Shown one piece after another: positions 7,727 through 15,628 of a stretch of DNA of 37,152 nt (its first letter is position 1; every line of letters starts with the position of its first letter). The notes beneath the pieces were generated by a model. The model did not search any database. It saw only the letters and a program-made list of their open reading frames with translations, and had not been told where the DNA came from. The position numbers and the translations under genes were made by a program. This stretch comes from an uncultured Caryophanales bacterium. Its GTDB lineage: Bacteria; Bacillota_I; Bacilli_A; RFN20; CAG-826. The DNA is taken from assembly GCA_946625055.1 (NCBI GenBank), contig CAMOSS010000003.1, forward strand, positions 1 through 37,152, read 5' to 3'.

Positions 7727-8578
7727 TTATTTAAGCCAAAGTTTTAAGGCTTCTGGAAGATATTTTGCCCAGGCTTTTTCATGATGTGGTTCCCTTGAAT
7801 CGAAGATAAGGCCGAGGTTTTCTTGATCAAAGCCTCTATCCTCTAAATAATGGAAGGTTTCAAGCGTTCTTTTGACAAAAACTTTTTCAAAATCCTTACC
7901 GCCAACATAGAGGAATAGCTTTCCATTTTTCTCTGGATTGATATCGTATTTATCTAAAATCTTAAACCAGTTTCTCTTATGGTAGAAGAAGAACGCTGGA
8001 GAGAAAGATAGTGAATATCCAAAAACATCTGGACGGTAGATATAAGCATAAAACGCCATAATCCCACCCATTGAAGAACCGCCGATGCCGGTTGCTTCTT
8101 TCTCTTTCATTGTAAAGAATAATTTATCGATAAGAGGCTTTAATGTTCCGACAATATAGTCGATATATTTATCAGCGTGAGGATGATTAATTCTTCTTCT
8201 TGCTGATGGAATATTTGGAGGATATGGAGGATTGAGTTCATTCGAACGATCATCAGGAATTATTGGACAATCAATACCAACAGCGATGAAGCTTGAATAT
8301 CCTTCTCTTTTTAATTTATGAGCGGTTCTATCAAGTTCCCATTCACCATAGGCAGCAAGGTATCTATCAACCAAATTTTGACCATCACTAAAATAGATAA
8401 CAGGGAATCTTTTTGAAGGGTCATCAAAGTCATAATCTTCTGGTAACCACACTCGAATATGCCTTTTATCTTTATGGAAAGGTAGGTCAAAAAGACCATC
8501 GAAGTAATAGCCATACTTCATTGTGGTCTTTTCGCTTAAAAATCTCTTAAATACACCTATTTTGTGAGGTATTTTCAT
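7727..8578 (-). CDS. Alpha/beta-hydrolase esterase (esterase D / enterochelin esterase-like), 283 aa
   Basis: Putative serine esterase of the group that includes esterase D and ferric-enterochelin esterase. The nucleophile elbow is GSSMG with S169. 'RHIRVWLPEDY' and 'RFPVIYFSDGQN' near the start, and the C-terminal 'EPHHEKAWAKYLPEALKLWL' with the likely catalytic histidine, are typical. No signal peptide is visible, so it is probably cytosolic. Only 2 nt separate it from the degV stop and its ribosome site is weak, so translation is probably coupled to degV. The substrate is unknown; no siderophore genes are nearby. Confidence 0.85.
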   Translation of the reverse strand: MKIPHKIGVFKRFLSEKTTMKYGYYFDGLFDLPFHKDKRHIRVWLPEDYDFDDPSKRFPVIYFSDGQNLVDRYLAAYGEWELDRTAHKLKREGYSSFIAVGIDCPIIPDDRSNELNPPYPPNIPSARRRINHPHADKYIDYIVGTLKPLIDKLFFTMKEKEATGIGGSSMGGIMAFYAYIYRPDVFGYSLSFSPAFFFYHKRNWFKILDKYDINPEKNGKLFLYVGGKDFEKVFVKRTLETFHYLEDRGFDQENLGLIFDSREPHHEKAWAKYLPEALKLWLK

Positions 8579-8580
8579 AA

Positions 8581-9450
8581 TTATCTTTGTTTTGCGTGGA
8601 AGGCAACACCAACGTTACCAGGGCCGCAGTGTGAACCTGCTGTAGGGTTAACATTGACAATCTTGATATCGAGGTTATCGCCATATTCTTTTTTGATGTA
8701 GCCAATCAATTCATTAACTTCATCCATGGCGTCTGAATGACCAATAACGATTCTATGACCTTGGACATCATCACCAAGTTTTTTCATATAATCAACGATC
8801 TTTAAGAGGGTTCCTTTTCTACCTCTAGCTTTATCAACAGAACCCATCATTCCAGTAGCGGCCATATTAAGAATTGGGTGCAAACCAATGATGGTGCCCA
8901 TGATGGCTTTGAAGTTAGAGACTCTTCCACTTCTAGCGAAGAATCTTAAATCTGAAGCATAGAAATATGTCGCCCAGTGATCGACTTCAGCCTCTAAGGC
9001 TTCAACCATTTCTGGGCCACTCTTACCGGCTTTATATAAATCAATAGCTTCAAGGACCTGGATATAAGCGTTGATGGTAATACCTTTAAGGTCAACTTCC
9101 CAGAATTTTCTTTCTGGGTATTTTTCTTTGAGCTCTTGAAGAGCGATATTCATCGCATTAAATGTTCCAGTCATCGCGGTTGAAAAGTGAACATAAATAA
9201 TGTCATCTCCATTTTTAAAGACTGGTTCAAAGTAGTTGATGTAGTCGAGTGGACTTAATGCACATGTTGATGGCATGACGCCTTTTCTTAATGAATTATA
9301 GAAAGCTTTGTAATCAAATTCATCGCTATCTTTGAATGGGAAATATGTCACTCCATCAATGATGTAAGGCATAGAAATCATTTTGATATCTAATTCTTTT
9401 AGTTCGCTTGGGACGACATCGGAATCGCTATCGACAAATAGTTTTAACAT
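8581..9450 (-). CDS. degV: DegV family fatty-acid-binding protein, 289 aa
   Basis: DegV-family proteins bind a fatty acid; some (FakB) present it to the kinase FakA for phospholipid synthesis. Family landmarks are 'FVDSDSDV' at the N terminus, the 'STCALSPLDYINYFEPV' lipid-site segment, 'YVHFSTAMTGTFNAM', 'RSGRVSNFKAIMG' and the C-terminal 'TAGSHCGPGNVGVAFH'. Length is normal. GGAGAT lies 5 nt before the ATG. No fakA is seen here; in Bacillota it is often elsewhere. The gene follows a terminator hairpin at very close range and is coupled to the downstream esterase. Confidence 0.92.
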   Translation of the reverse strand: MLKLFVDSDSDVVPSELKELDIKMISMPYIIDGVTYFPFKDSDEFDYKAFYNSLRKGVMPSTCALSPLDYINYFEPVFKNGDDIIYVHFSTAMTGTFNAMNIALQELKEKYPERKFWEVDLKGITINAYIQVLEAIDLYKAGKSGPEMVEALEAEVDHWATYFYASDLRFFARSGRVSNFKAIMGTIIGLHPILNMAATGMMGSVDKARGRKGTLLKIVDYMKKLGDDVQGHRIVIGHSDAMDEVNELIGYIKKEYGDNLDIKIVNVNPTAGSHCGPGNVGVAFHAKQR

Positions 9451-9465
9451 AATTATCTCCTTAGG

Positions 9466-9491
9466 AATAAAAAGAGGTCAAAGACCTCTTT
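9466..9491 (-). terminator. Hairpin terminator between the EF-G-like gene and degV
   Basis: On the minus strand AAAGAGGTC-TTT-GACCTCTTT is followed by TTATT. The 9-bp perfect stem sits 10 nt after the EF-G-like stop and ends only about 20 nt before the degV start, with the degV ribosome site directly after it. Confidence 0.85.
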
Positions 9492-9501
9492 ATTTTATTG
9501 A

Positions 9502-11559
9502 TTAGTTGTTGTTAATCTTGTTTTCTTTAACAACTTTATCCACGAGGTATTGTGGGACTTCTTCGTAACTATAGAATTCTCTATTAAAGTAACCAGAAGC
9601 TTGTGTAATGGATTTAAGTTGTGTGGCGTAATCAATGATTTCGGCTTCAGGAATTAAAGCTTCAATTTCTTGAGTTCCGTGTTCGCCTTCAACCATGTTT
9701 TGAATTCTTGCTCTTCTTGTGTTGAGGTCAGACATGACATCACCGGTATATTTGGATTCAACATTAACGGTAATCTTCATGATTGGTTCAAGAATAATTG
9801 GTTTACATTTTGGATATGCTTCTTTGAAGGCTAAGATGGCAGCCATCTTGAAGGCGGCTTCGTTGGAATCAACTGGGTGATATTTACCATCGACTAAGAC
9901 GGCTTTAACACCTATGACTGGGAAACCAGCAAGTGGTCCAGTTTTAACAGCTTCAAAGAAACCTTTTTCAACTGCTGGGAAGTAGTTTTTAGGAACAGCA
10001 CCACCGAAGACTTCTTCTGCAAAGCAGTTTTCTTCAGCTGGTTCAAATCTCATATCGACAACACCATAGAATCCACTACCACCGGATTGTTTGACATAAC
10101 GACCAATGGCTTGACCTGTGGCTTTGATTGATTCACGATAGACGATTTTCATTTCTTCTGTAGCGACATCAATCTTGTATAAGTTTTTAAGTTTTTCTAA
10201 GACGTAATCTAATTGTGAATTAGAAACACCACCGAGTAATAATTGCTTTGTTTCATTATTTCTCTTCACTTCGATGGTTGGGTCTTCGAGTTGAATTTTT
10301 GCTAAAGCTGGTCCAATCTTTGCTTCATCGTTTTTGTTCTTTAAGACGATAGCTCTGAATAAGACAGCGGTTGGATATTTAACAGGCTTATATGTAATGA
10401 CTGATTTTGGTGAGCATAATGTCATTGTGGAAGCAACACCTTCCATACGGGTAACTGCGCCGATATCACCAGCAAAGATTTCTGGGATAGCATTTAAGTT
10501 CTTACCGCACATAGAATAGAGTGCGCCAACACGTTGTGTTGAACCATTGACATAAACTTCTTCACCGACTTTTAAGGAACCAGAATTAACTTTAATTAAG
10601 TTAATAACACCAGCGTATGGATCGCACACTGTTTTGAAGACATAAGCTGAGAATGGTTCATCAACGGATGATTTTCTTTCAACGATATTACCAGATTCAT
10701 CTGTGGCTTCTAATGGTTTTAAGTCAGCTGGGTTTGGTAAATAATCGATAAACATATCGAGCATTGTGCGTAAGCCAACGTTCTTTAATGCAGAACCGAC
10801 TAAGACAGGAACTAATTCGCCAGAAAGAACACCAGTTCTTAATCCACCATGGATTTCTTCTATGGAAAGTTCTTCTCCACCAAAGTATTTTTCGAGTAAT
10901 TCATCAGATGTACCAGCAACTGCTTCAAGAATTGCATCGTGTAAACTATCAACTTTAGCTTTCTTATCACCGAATAATTCTTCGGAAACAAGGTTCTTTC
11001 CATCATCTTTGACAGCGTTCATGTCAACAACGTTGACATAACCATCAAATGAATTGCCATGGCCTAATGGATAGCAGAATGGAATAGCTTCTTTACCAAG
11101 TTTTGTTCTAATTTCTTCTAAAACTTCATCGAAGTTAGCACCATCTTTTTCAAGTTTGTTAACAAAGATGAAAGCTGGGATTCCTCTTCTTCTAATTGTA
11201 TTCCAGTGTTTGATTGTGGTCATTTGAACACCGACAGAACCATCGATGACAAGAACTGCACCTTTGACAACACGGGTGACACCAATGGCTTCACCAACGA
11301 AATCATCGTTACCAGGAATATCAATTAAGTTGATCTTGTGGTCTTTATAAACGATTGGGACAACAGCGGTTTGAATGGACATTTGTCTTCTTTGTTCATC
11401 AGCTGTGTAATCGCTTAATGTGTTTTTCTTTTCAACTTCACCTTTTTGGGTGGTTAAGCCACTAACAAAAGCAAGGGCTTCAACTAATGAAGTCTTACCG
11501 GAACCTTGGTGGCCTAAAAAAGCAACGTTCCTAATGTTTGACGAGTCAAAACGAGCCAT
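9502..11559 (-). CDS. EF-G-like translational GTPase paralogue, 685 aa
   Basis: Five-domain EF-G architecture: G domain, domain II, then the ferredoxin-like domains III-V ('GSGFYGVVDMRFEPAEE' and 'EPIMKITVNVESKYTGDVMSDLNTRRARI' are domain IV/V landmarks). It belongs to the divergent EF-G-like group rather than the main translocase. The P-loop is GHQGSGKT, but the G3 motif reads DIPGNDDF instead of DTPGHVDF, losing the GTPase-activating histidine. The G4 motif reads NKLEKDG instead of NKMDRxG, and switch I reads 'RRQMSIQTA'. Its job is unknown; relatives bind GTP and ribosomes but are poor at translocation. No rpsL/rpsG or tuf neighbours are present, which also argues against housekeeping fusA. 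GGAGAT lies 8 nt before the ATG. Confidence 0.9.
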   Translation of the reverse strand: MARFDSSNIRNVAFLGHQGSGKTSLVEALAFVSGLTTQKGEVEKKNTLSDYTADEQRRQMSIQTAVVPIVYKDHKINLIDIPGNDDFVGEAIGVTRVVKGAVLVIDGSVGVQMTTIKHWNTIRRRGIPAFIFVNKLEKDGANFDEVLEEIRTKLGKEAIPFCYPLGHGNSFDGYVNVVDMNAVKDDGKNLVSEELFGDKKAKVDSLHDAILEAVAGTSDELLEKYFGGEELSIEEIHGGLRTGVLSGELVPVLVGSALKNVGLRTMLDMFIDYLPNPADLKPLEATDESGNIVERKSSVDEPFSAYVFKTVCDPYAGVINLIKVNSGSLKVGEEVYVNGSTQRVGALYSMCGKNLNAIPEIFAGDIGAVTRMEGVASTMTLCSPKSVITYKPVKYPTAVLFRAIVLKNKNDEAKIGPALAKIQLEDPTIEVKRNNETKQLLLGGVSNSQLDYVLEKLKNLYKIDVATEEMKIVYRESIKATGQAIGRYVKQSGGSGFYGVVDMRFEPAEENCFAEEVFGGAVPKNYFPAVEKGFFEAVKTGPLAGFPVIGVKAVLVDGKYHPVDSNEAAFKMAAILAFKEAYPKCKPIILEPIMKITVNVESKYTGDVMSDLNTRRARIQNMVEGEHGTQEIEALIPEAEIIDYATQLKSITQASGYFNREFYSYEEVPQYLVDKVVKENKINNN

Positions 11560-11595
11560 AATATTATCTCCTAAGTAGTTAAAGTAACCTTTAAT

Positions 11596-11623
11596 ATTTT
11601 ACACATAAAATAAAACGTGTGCA
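11596..11623 (-). promoter_or_regulatory. Possible promoter of the EF-G-like gene
   Basis: On the minus strand TGCACA (11618-11623), a 16-bp spacer and TAAAAT (11596-11601) lie in the only gap upstream of the gene, just after the preceding terminator. The -35 matches consensus at four of six bases. Confidence 0.45.
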
Positions 11624-11647
11624 TTATTTTATTTAGATTAAATAATA

Positions 11648-11675
11648 AAAAGAGCCCGATGAACGGACTCTATAG
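11648..11675 (-). terminator. Terminator after the BIG2 lipoprotein gene
   Basis: On the minus strand GAGTCCG-TTCAT-CGGGCTC is followed by TTTTTATTATTT. The stem has one G-T pair. Both 7-nt arms recur exactly in the terminator at 25292-25311. Confidence 0.88.
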
Positions 11676-11690
11676 CATTTTTTAGGCTAA

Positions 11691-14162
11691 TTATTCAATG
11701 TCTTTAGCCATATCAATTAAGGCATTGATTTTGTTTTGAATAGAAGCATCGCTAACGCGATATCCATACATTGCGGTTTCACATGCATTCACTTCTAATA
11801 GTTTTGCTTGAACCACTAATGCTTGAGCGTTAAATGCTGCTTTCTTAGCAGTAATTTCTTCACTTCCTTCGGCCTTAACAAGTTCTTTAAATAAATTCAT
11901 TAACTCATCATACATGTTGTTTTGATAAGTGTTAGAAGCGTTAACTATCTTTTCTCTAGTTTCCGTATTGAGATTAAGTTTTGTTCTTAATTCAAGAGAA
12001 CCTGCTTCTTGAGAACGTCTAATTCCAAGAATTGAATTTGAATATCCATCGATACATTTGTTGAGAAGTGAGAGATTAAGGAGTTGTTCAAATAAATCTG
12101 TATCATCTTGAATTAGTTCAACATATCTCACAAAACAATCTGTGGATAATCTTGTTAATTCATTTAATTCAGTTCCCTTTGAAACAAGCATTTCTTCAAA
12201 GCTATCAAAGTAATCTGAGAGTTCACCAACGAAGTTTCTCTTTGAGTATTTTGCTGGGATAACAAGTGTTCCAACAAAGTCTTGATAGAAGGTTATAATT
12301 GATGAATATTCATCGATGAGATTAACAACCGCAGTTTTGTCATTATTCTCTTTCACACTTTCAGCGTTTAATTTGAAGGCATCAAGTCTATTTGAGAAAG
12401 CTTCTAAGAAACTATTTTGAATGTTCTTTACTGAATTATAATGGTTTTCATTTTCTTCTTTTAAACGAAGATCCCAATCTTTATATTCAATGATATCTTC
12501 TAAAGCTTCAATAACCTTATCCACTGTATCAATCGTGGAGAAATCTAAAGAATTGACTATGTCATTGACTGAATTTTTAATTTTCAATAACTCGTTTTGA
12601 ATCTTGAGTTCATCATAGCCACCTTCAAGCATTCCTTTAACAGAATCAGGTAATGATTGATATTGACTTAAGGCTTCTTCATATAAAGCAATAGAGTCTT
12701 TTGCAATTGAGATTTCATTTCTTCTAAAGCCTAAATTTGAATAGTCAATTAAGTAGTTCAATTTCGCATAGAACTTATCAAAAATTGAAGCATCATTTCT
12801 TAATCTATAGTTTCTAGCATCCACTGTCTTAAATAGGTTATTATCTTCCCTAGCATTTTCGTCGATATTAATTTGAGCATGGACACCGATTTCTTTAGCG
12901 TCTTCAGAGGCTTGACCTTTACCATAGAATTCAAAGCCGGCGATATGTGTATGTCCATCATCGCCACGGTACAAAGTAACTTTTGAACCAACATTTCCGA
13001 TGTTCACCATATCAAATAAATTAGACATAATTGTTGGAAGGCCCAACATCCCAAGAACCACTCTCATCGCTGCTTTCTTTGCGGTGTCATTAAAGGTGAA
13101 ATCAAGATTGACATAATCTTTTGAATTCTTAACATAAGATTCTTTCTTCACATCAACTCCGCCAAGAATGACGGCTAAAGTATTTCCAATCGCGGACAAA
13201 GTGGCATTAGTTTCTTCAGAAATAAGATCACCATCAGACATTTGAGAAAGTAGTCCAATGTAGTCAATCTTTTCTAATTCATTATTTTCAAAGTCTATTC
13301 TTTGAATAAGTGAGATGATAGCCTTGATTAAATCAAGAGTATTGACACTTTCTTCTTTATCTTCTAATTCTTCTTCATAGAATGTTAATGTGTCTTTAGA
13401 CACATATCCACCAGTCGAACGAATGTCTTCCCCATAATATGAGAAGAAGTTTTCATTATGTTCTTCTGAATATGTGAGAAGTTCATCATCACTCATTTCA
13501 GAAATCTTTTTCTCCAAAGCTTGGAAGTGAGCAGCAAAGGCTCTTTCTTCTCCGCTTCTATCATCATCGAGCAAAACTCCATATTCAGAATCTCTAAAGT
13601 TAGTGACAAAACTCATATAGCTAACATTGTTTCTAATCTGCTGAGCCTTATTTTCAGTTACAGTTGTTTTTAAAACATCTGTGTTAGCAATGAATTCATT
13701 ATTCTCTCTATAAACAAGAAGACCATCTCTAGCGGTATAAGCGAGTTCAAGAGGAGAGTTAAAGGTTCTACTTTCTATATAGTCTCCACCATCAAAGGAC
13801 AAAATGACGGAACCATTTCTAACTAAAACATTATCAACGACAGGAGTTGAAACTCTAACATGGCAAACTTGTTCAATATCATTAGCGTGAACAAGGATAT
13901 TTGTTTCACCCTTAGCCACCGCTGTGATATAACCTTGAGAGTTAATAGCAGCAATCTTAGGATTCATTGAATAGTAATAAATTTTACTATTCTCGTCACC
14001 ACCAGTAAGCGTGACATTAAGTTTGTAGCGATCCCCAACATTTAAAGTAACGTTGTTACTTTGTAGAATAACTGCTGTAATAGGTTCAACTTTTTTAGAT
14101 GACTTATTACATCCAGTCAACACTAGTAATGAGGAACATAGAATCAATAATGTTTTTTTCAT
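11691..14162 (-). CDS. Lipoprotein with one bacterial Ig-like (BIG2) domain and a long helical region, 823 aa
   Basis: Exported lipoprotein of unknown function. The start at 14162 gives 'MKKTLLILCSSLLVLTGC', a short signal peptide ending in the lipobox LTGC; AGGA lies 8 nt upstream. The ORF-track start nine codons earlier has no ribosome site. A single BIG2 domain follows ('LNVGDRYKLNVTL', 'AINSQGYITAVAKGETNI'). After about residue 380 the protein is rich in charged helices and looks like a long coiled or bundled stalk. A segment 'VTLYRGDDGHTHIAGFEF' resembles the beta-hairpin units of the large exported protein at 30498-33425, but this is only a visual likeness. It probably sits on the outer face of the membrane. 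Confidence 0.85.
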   Translation of the reverse strand: MKKTLLILCSSLLVLTGCNKSSKKVEPITAVILQSNNVTLNVGDRYKLNVTLTGGDENSKIYYYSMNPKIAAINSQGYITAVAKGETNILVHANDIEQVCHVRVSTPVVDNVLVRNGSVILSFDGGDYIESRTFNSPLELAYTARDGLLVYRENNEFIANTDVLKTTVTENKAQQIRNNVSYMSFVTNFRDSEYGVLLDDDRSGEERAFAAHFQALEKKISEMSDDELLTYSEEHNENFFSYYGEDIRSTGGYVSKDTLTFYEEELEDKEESVNTLDLIKAIISLIQRIDFENNELEKIDYIGLLSQMSDGDLISEETNATLSAIGNTLAVILGGVDVKKESYVKNSKDYVNLDFTFNDTAKKAAMRVVLGMLGLPTIMSNLFDMVNIGNVGSKVTLYRGDDGHTHIAGFEFYGKGQASEDAKEIGVHAQINIDENAREDNNLFKTVDARNYRLRNDASIFDKFYAKLNYLIDYSNLGFRRNEISIAKDSIALYEEALSQYQSLPDSVKGMLEGGYDELKIQNELLKIKNSVNDIVNSLDFSTIDTVDKVIEALEDIIEYKDWDLRLKEENENHYNSVKNIQNSFLEAFSNRLDAFKLNAESVKENNDKTAVVNLIDEYSSIITFYQDFVGTLVIPAKYSKRNFVGELSDYFDSFEEMLVSKGTELNELTRLSTDCFVRYVELIQDDTDLFEQLLNLSLLNKCIDGYSNSILGIRRSQEAGSLELRTKLNLNTETREKIVNASNTYQNNMYDELMNLFKELVKAEGSEEITAKKAAFNAQALVVQAKLLEVNACETAMYGYRVSDASIQNKINALIDMAKDIE

Positions 14163-14169
14163 AGAAAAA

Positions 14170-14187
14170 GTCCTCTTTAACAAGGAC
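14170..14187 (-). promoter_or_regulatory. Small stem covering the lipoprotein ribosome site
   Basis: On the minus strand GTCCT and AGGAC pair across an 8-nt loop. The AGGA Shine-Dalgarno of the lipoprotein lies in the 3' arm, so the stem could limit translation. It is only 5 bp and may have no effect. Confidence 0.35.
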
Positions 14188-14230
14188 ATATTAGCACATC
14201 TTTATAAAAATAATTACTGCTTTTTAATTA

Positions 14231-15133
14231 TTAAAACCCGACAATTAAGCAAGTTAAATAGCCAAATAATAAGGAGACAAAGAAACAAATGCCTAAAATC
14301 ACAAAGGCGGACTTAATTGTTTTCTTGTTCTTTAGTAATACCATCAAACCAAGACCAGCATTCATTAAAAGTCCAGATAGAAGCGCACCAAATGAAAGAT
14401 GCCCGTTAATGAACAATTCAGAAATAACCACTGATGAAGCACAGTTAGGAATCACACCAATAATGGTTGAGAACAATGGAGCAAGATATCTGTTTGAACT
14501 AATAAAACTAGAGAATGTTTCTTCTCCAATAAATCCAATTAAAAAACCAAAGAATAAGTTGACTGCTAAAACATAAGCAAATAGTTCAAGGGAGTGAAGC
14601 AATGGATGAATAAAGTGTTCATGGAAAGCGCTTTCTTTATGATGTTCTTCTTCCTCATTTTCTTCATGATGATGAGCATGAATATGAGCGTGATGGCATT
14701 CATCAACATTCACTTCTTCTTCAAGATGTAATTCTTGTTTTGCATAGATTAAATCAATAAGGAAACCAATGACAAAACCTATGACAAATTTTAAACCTAC
14801 AAGTGGTAATATTGCTAATGCCACTTTTGACCCTGAAGATAACAATAAAGGAATAGCCTCATCAGAACATGATAAGAATATAGCAACAATCGTTCCAATT
14901 GTGATGTGCCTACCAATATAGAGATCCGCTCCTAATACTGAGGTTCCGCATTGAGGAATCAATCCAAATAAAGCACCAAAAAGAGGTGCAATTCTTCTAT
15001 TTTTCTCTAAAATTTCCTTCATTTTGATTTTTATAAAGGAAAAGATAAATTCAAAGATAAAGACAAAAAGAAGGACAAGCGCACTGTCTTTTAATGCATC
15101 TAAAAATATGTCTAAGGCTAGCTCCAAAGTCAT
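14231..15133 (-). CDS. Heavy-metal / arsenic-type exporter (ArsP_2, DUF2899 family), 300 aa
   Basis: Integral membrane protein made of two homologous halves. The first carries 'GALFGLIPQCGTSV' (about 54-65), the second 'IIGVIPNCASSV' (about 225-236), each in a membrane hairpin with a conserved proline-cysteine pair. Between them a cytosolic or exposed loop (about 146-180) is loaded with histidine and glutamate ('HHAHIHAHHHEE'), a likely metal-binding stretch. This matches the family annotated as putative heavy-metal exporters or arsenic efflux proteins; the true substrate is uncertain, and histidine suggests Zn, Ni, Co or Mn rather than arsenic. Its ATG overlaps the Fur-family stop by one base, so the two are made together and the exporter is probably metal-regulated. 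Confidence 0.85.
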   Translation of the reverse strand: MTLELALDIFLDALKDSALVLLFVFIFEFIFSFIKIKMKEILEKNRRIAPLFGALFGLIPQCGTSVLGADLYIGRHITIGTIVAIFLSCSDEAIPLLLSSGSKVALAILPLVGLKFVIGFVIGFLIDLIYAKQELHLEEEVNVDECHHAHIHAHHHEENEEEEHHKESAFHEHFIHPLLHSLELFAYVLAVNLFFGFLIGFIGEETFSSFISSNRYLAPLFSTIIGVIPNCASSVVISELFINGHLSFGALLSGLLMNAGLGLMVLLKNKKTIKSAFVILGICFFVSLLFGYLTCLIVGF

Positions 15134-15534
15134 TATTTATTTCCTCTACAATCTTCACAAATACCGTAGAAACTAACCCTTGATTTGTTAACCTTAAAAT
15201 TGTGATCTTTTGATATGTGATTAACGATGTGTTCGACCTCATCACAATCCATGTGAATTAACTTCCCACATTTCTCACAAATGAGGTGGAAATGATTCAT
15301 GCAATCATCGTGTGATTTAATTTGATAACAGGCCTTTGAAGTATTGTCGAAAACTATCTTTTGAATCAAACCTTCTTGAGCGAGTTCATCAACTCTACGA
15401 TAAATTGTGGCAATAGAAACATTCTCGCCTTTTTCATCCAAAAGCGTTTTTATTTCTTCAACAGTGAGATGTCTATCTTCATTGTCTTTAAAGAGATCTA
15501 ATATTGTTTGTTTTTGTTTCGTTTTGTATTTCAT
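15133..15534 (-). CDS. Fur-family metalloregulator (Fur/Zur/PerR type), 133 aa
   Basis: Winged-helix N-terminal domain ('TVEEIKTLL', 'VSIATIYRRVDELAQEGLI') and C-terminal dimer domain with two CxxC structural zinc motifs, 'CEKC' and 'CEDC'. A His-rich regulatory patch 'HFHLICEKCGKLIHMDCDE' is present. Sequence alone does not tell which metal or peroxide it senses. The ORF track starts 22 codons earlier at a TTG, but that stretch contains a perfect promoter, so I start at the ATG at 15534, giving the usual 'MKYKTKQKQTILDLF'. No Shine-Dalgarno is seen and the leader would be about 25 nt. It heads an operon with the metal exporter and an operator-like site lies in the leader, so autoregulation is likely. 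Confidence 0.92.
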   Translation of the reverse strand: MKYKTKQKQTILDLFKDNEDRHLTVEEIKTLLDEKGENVSIATIYRRVDELAQEGLIQKIVFDNTSKACYQIKSHDDCMNHFHLICEKCGKLIHMDCDEVEHIVNHISKDHNFKVNKSRVSFYGICEDCRGNK

Positions 15535-15538
15535 AATT

Positions 15539-15553
15539 TGAGAACGATTATCA
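15539..15553. promoter_or_regulatory. Fur-box-like 7-1-7 operator
   Basis: TGAGAACGATTATCA matches the Bacillus-type 7-1-7 Fur box (TGATAATNATTATCA) at 12 of 14 defined bases, with one arm perfect. It lies between the promoter -10 and the start codon of the Fur-family gene, where binding would block initiation or early elongation. Confidence 0.7.
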
Positions 15554-15565
15554 ATTTGTAAAACT

Positions 15566-15594
15566 ATTATATTTTTATTAAATATACTTGTCAA
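15566..15594 (-). promoter_or_regulatory. Full-consensus promoter of the Fur / metal-exporter operon
   Basis: On the minus strand TTGACA (15589-15594), exactly 17 bp, then TATAAT (15566-15571). Both hexamers and the spacing are ideal for the housekeeping sigma factor. Transcription should start near 15559. Confidence 0.92.
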
Positions 15595-15598
15595 AGGC

Positions 15599-15627
15599 AA
15601 AATAAAAGAGCTTATTAACTAAGCCCT
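15599..15627 (-). terminator. Terminator after the carboxylesterase
   Basis: On the minus strand AGGGCTTA-GTTAA-TAAGCTCT forms an 8-bp stem with one G-T pair, followed by TTTATTTT. It begins 2 nt after the carboxylesterase stop and ends just before the Fur promoter. Confidence 0.85.
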
Positions 15628-15628
15628 A

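Noticed and set aside
9502-11559. Calling this gene housekeeping fusA.
   Set aside because: G3 and G4 motifs deviate and the usual rpsL-rpsG-tuf neighbours are absent.
15534-15600. ORF-track N-terminal extension of the Fur-family protein.
   Set aside because: The extension covers a perfect promoter and operator; the protein starting at 15534 aligns with the usual Fur N terminus.
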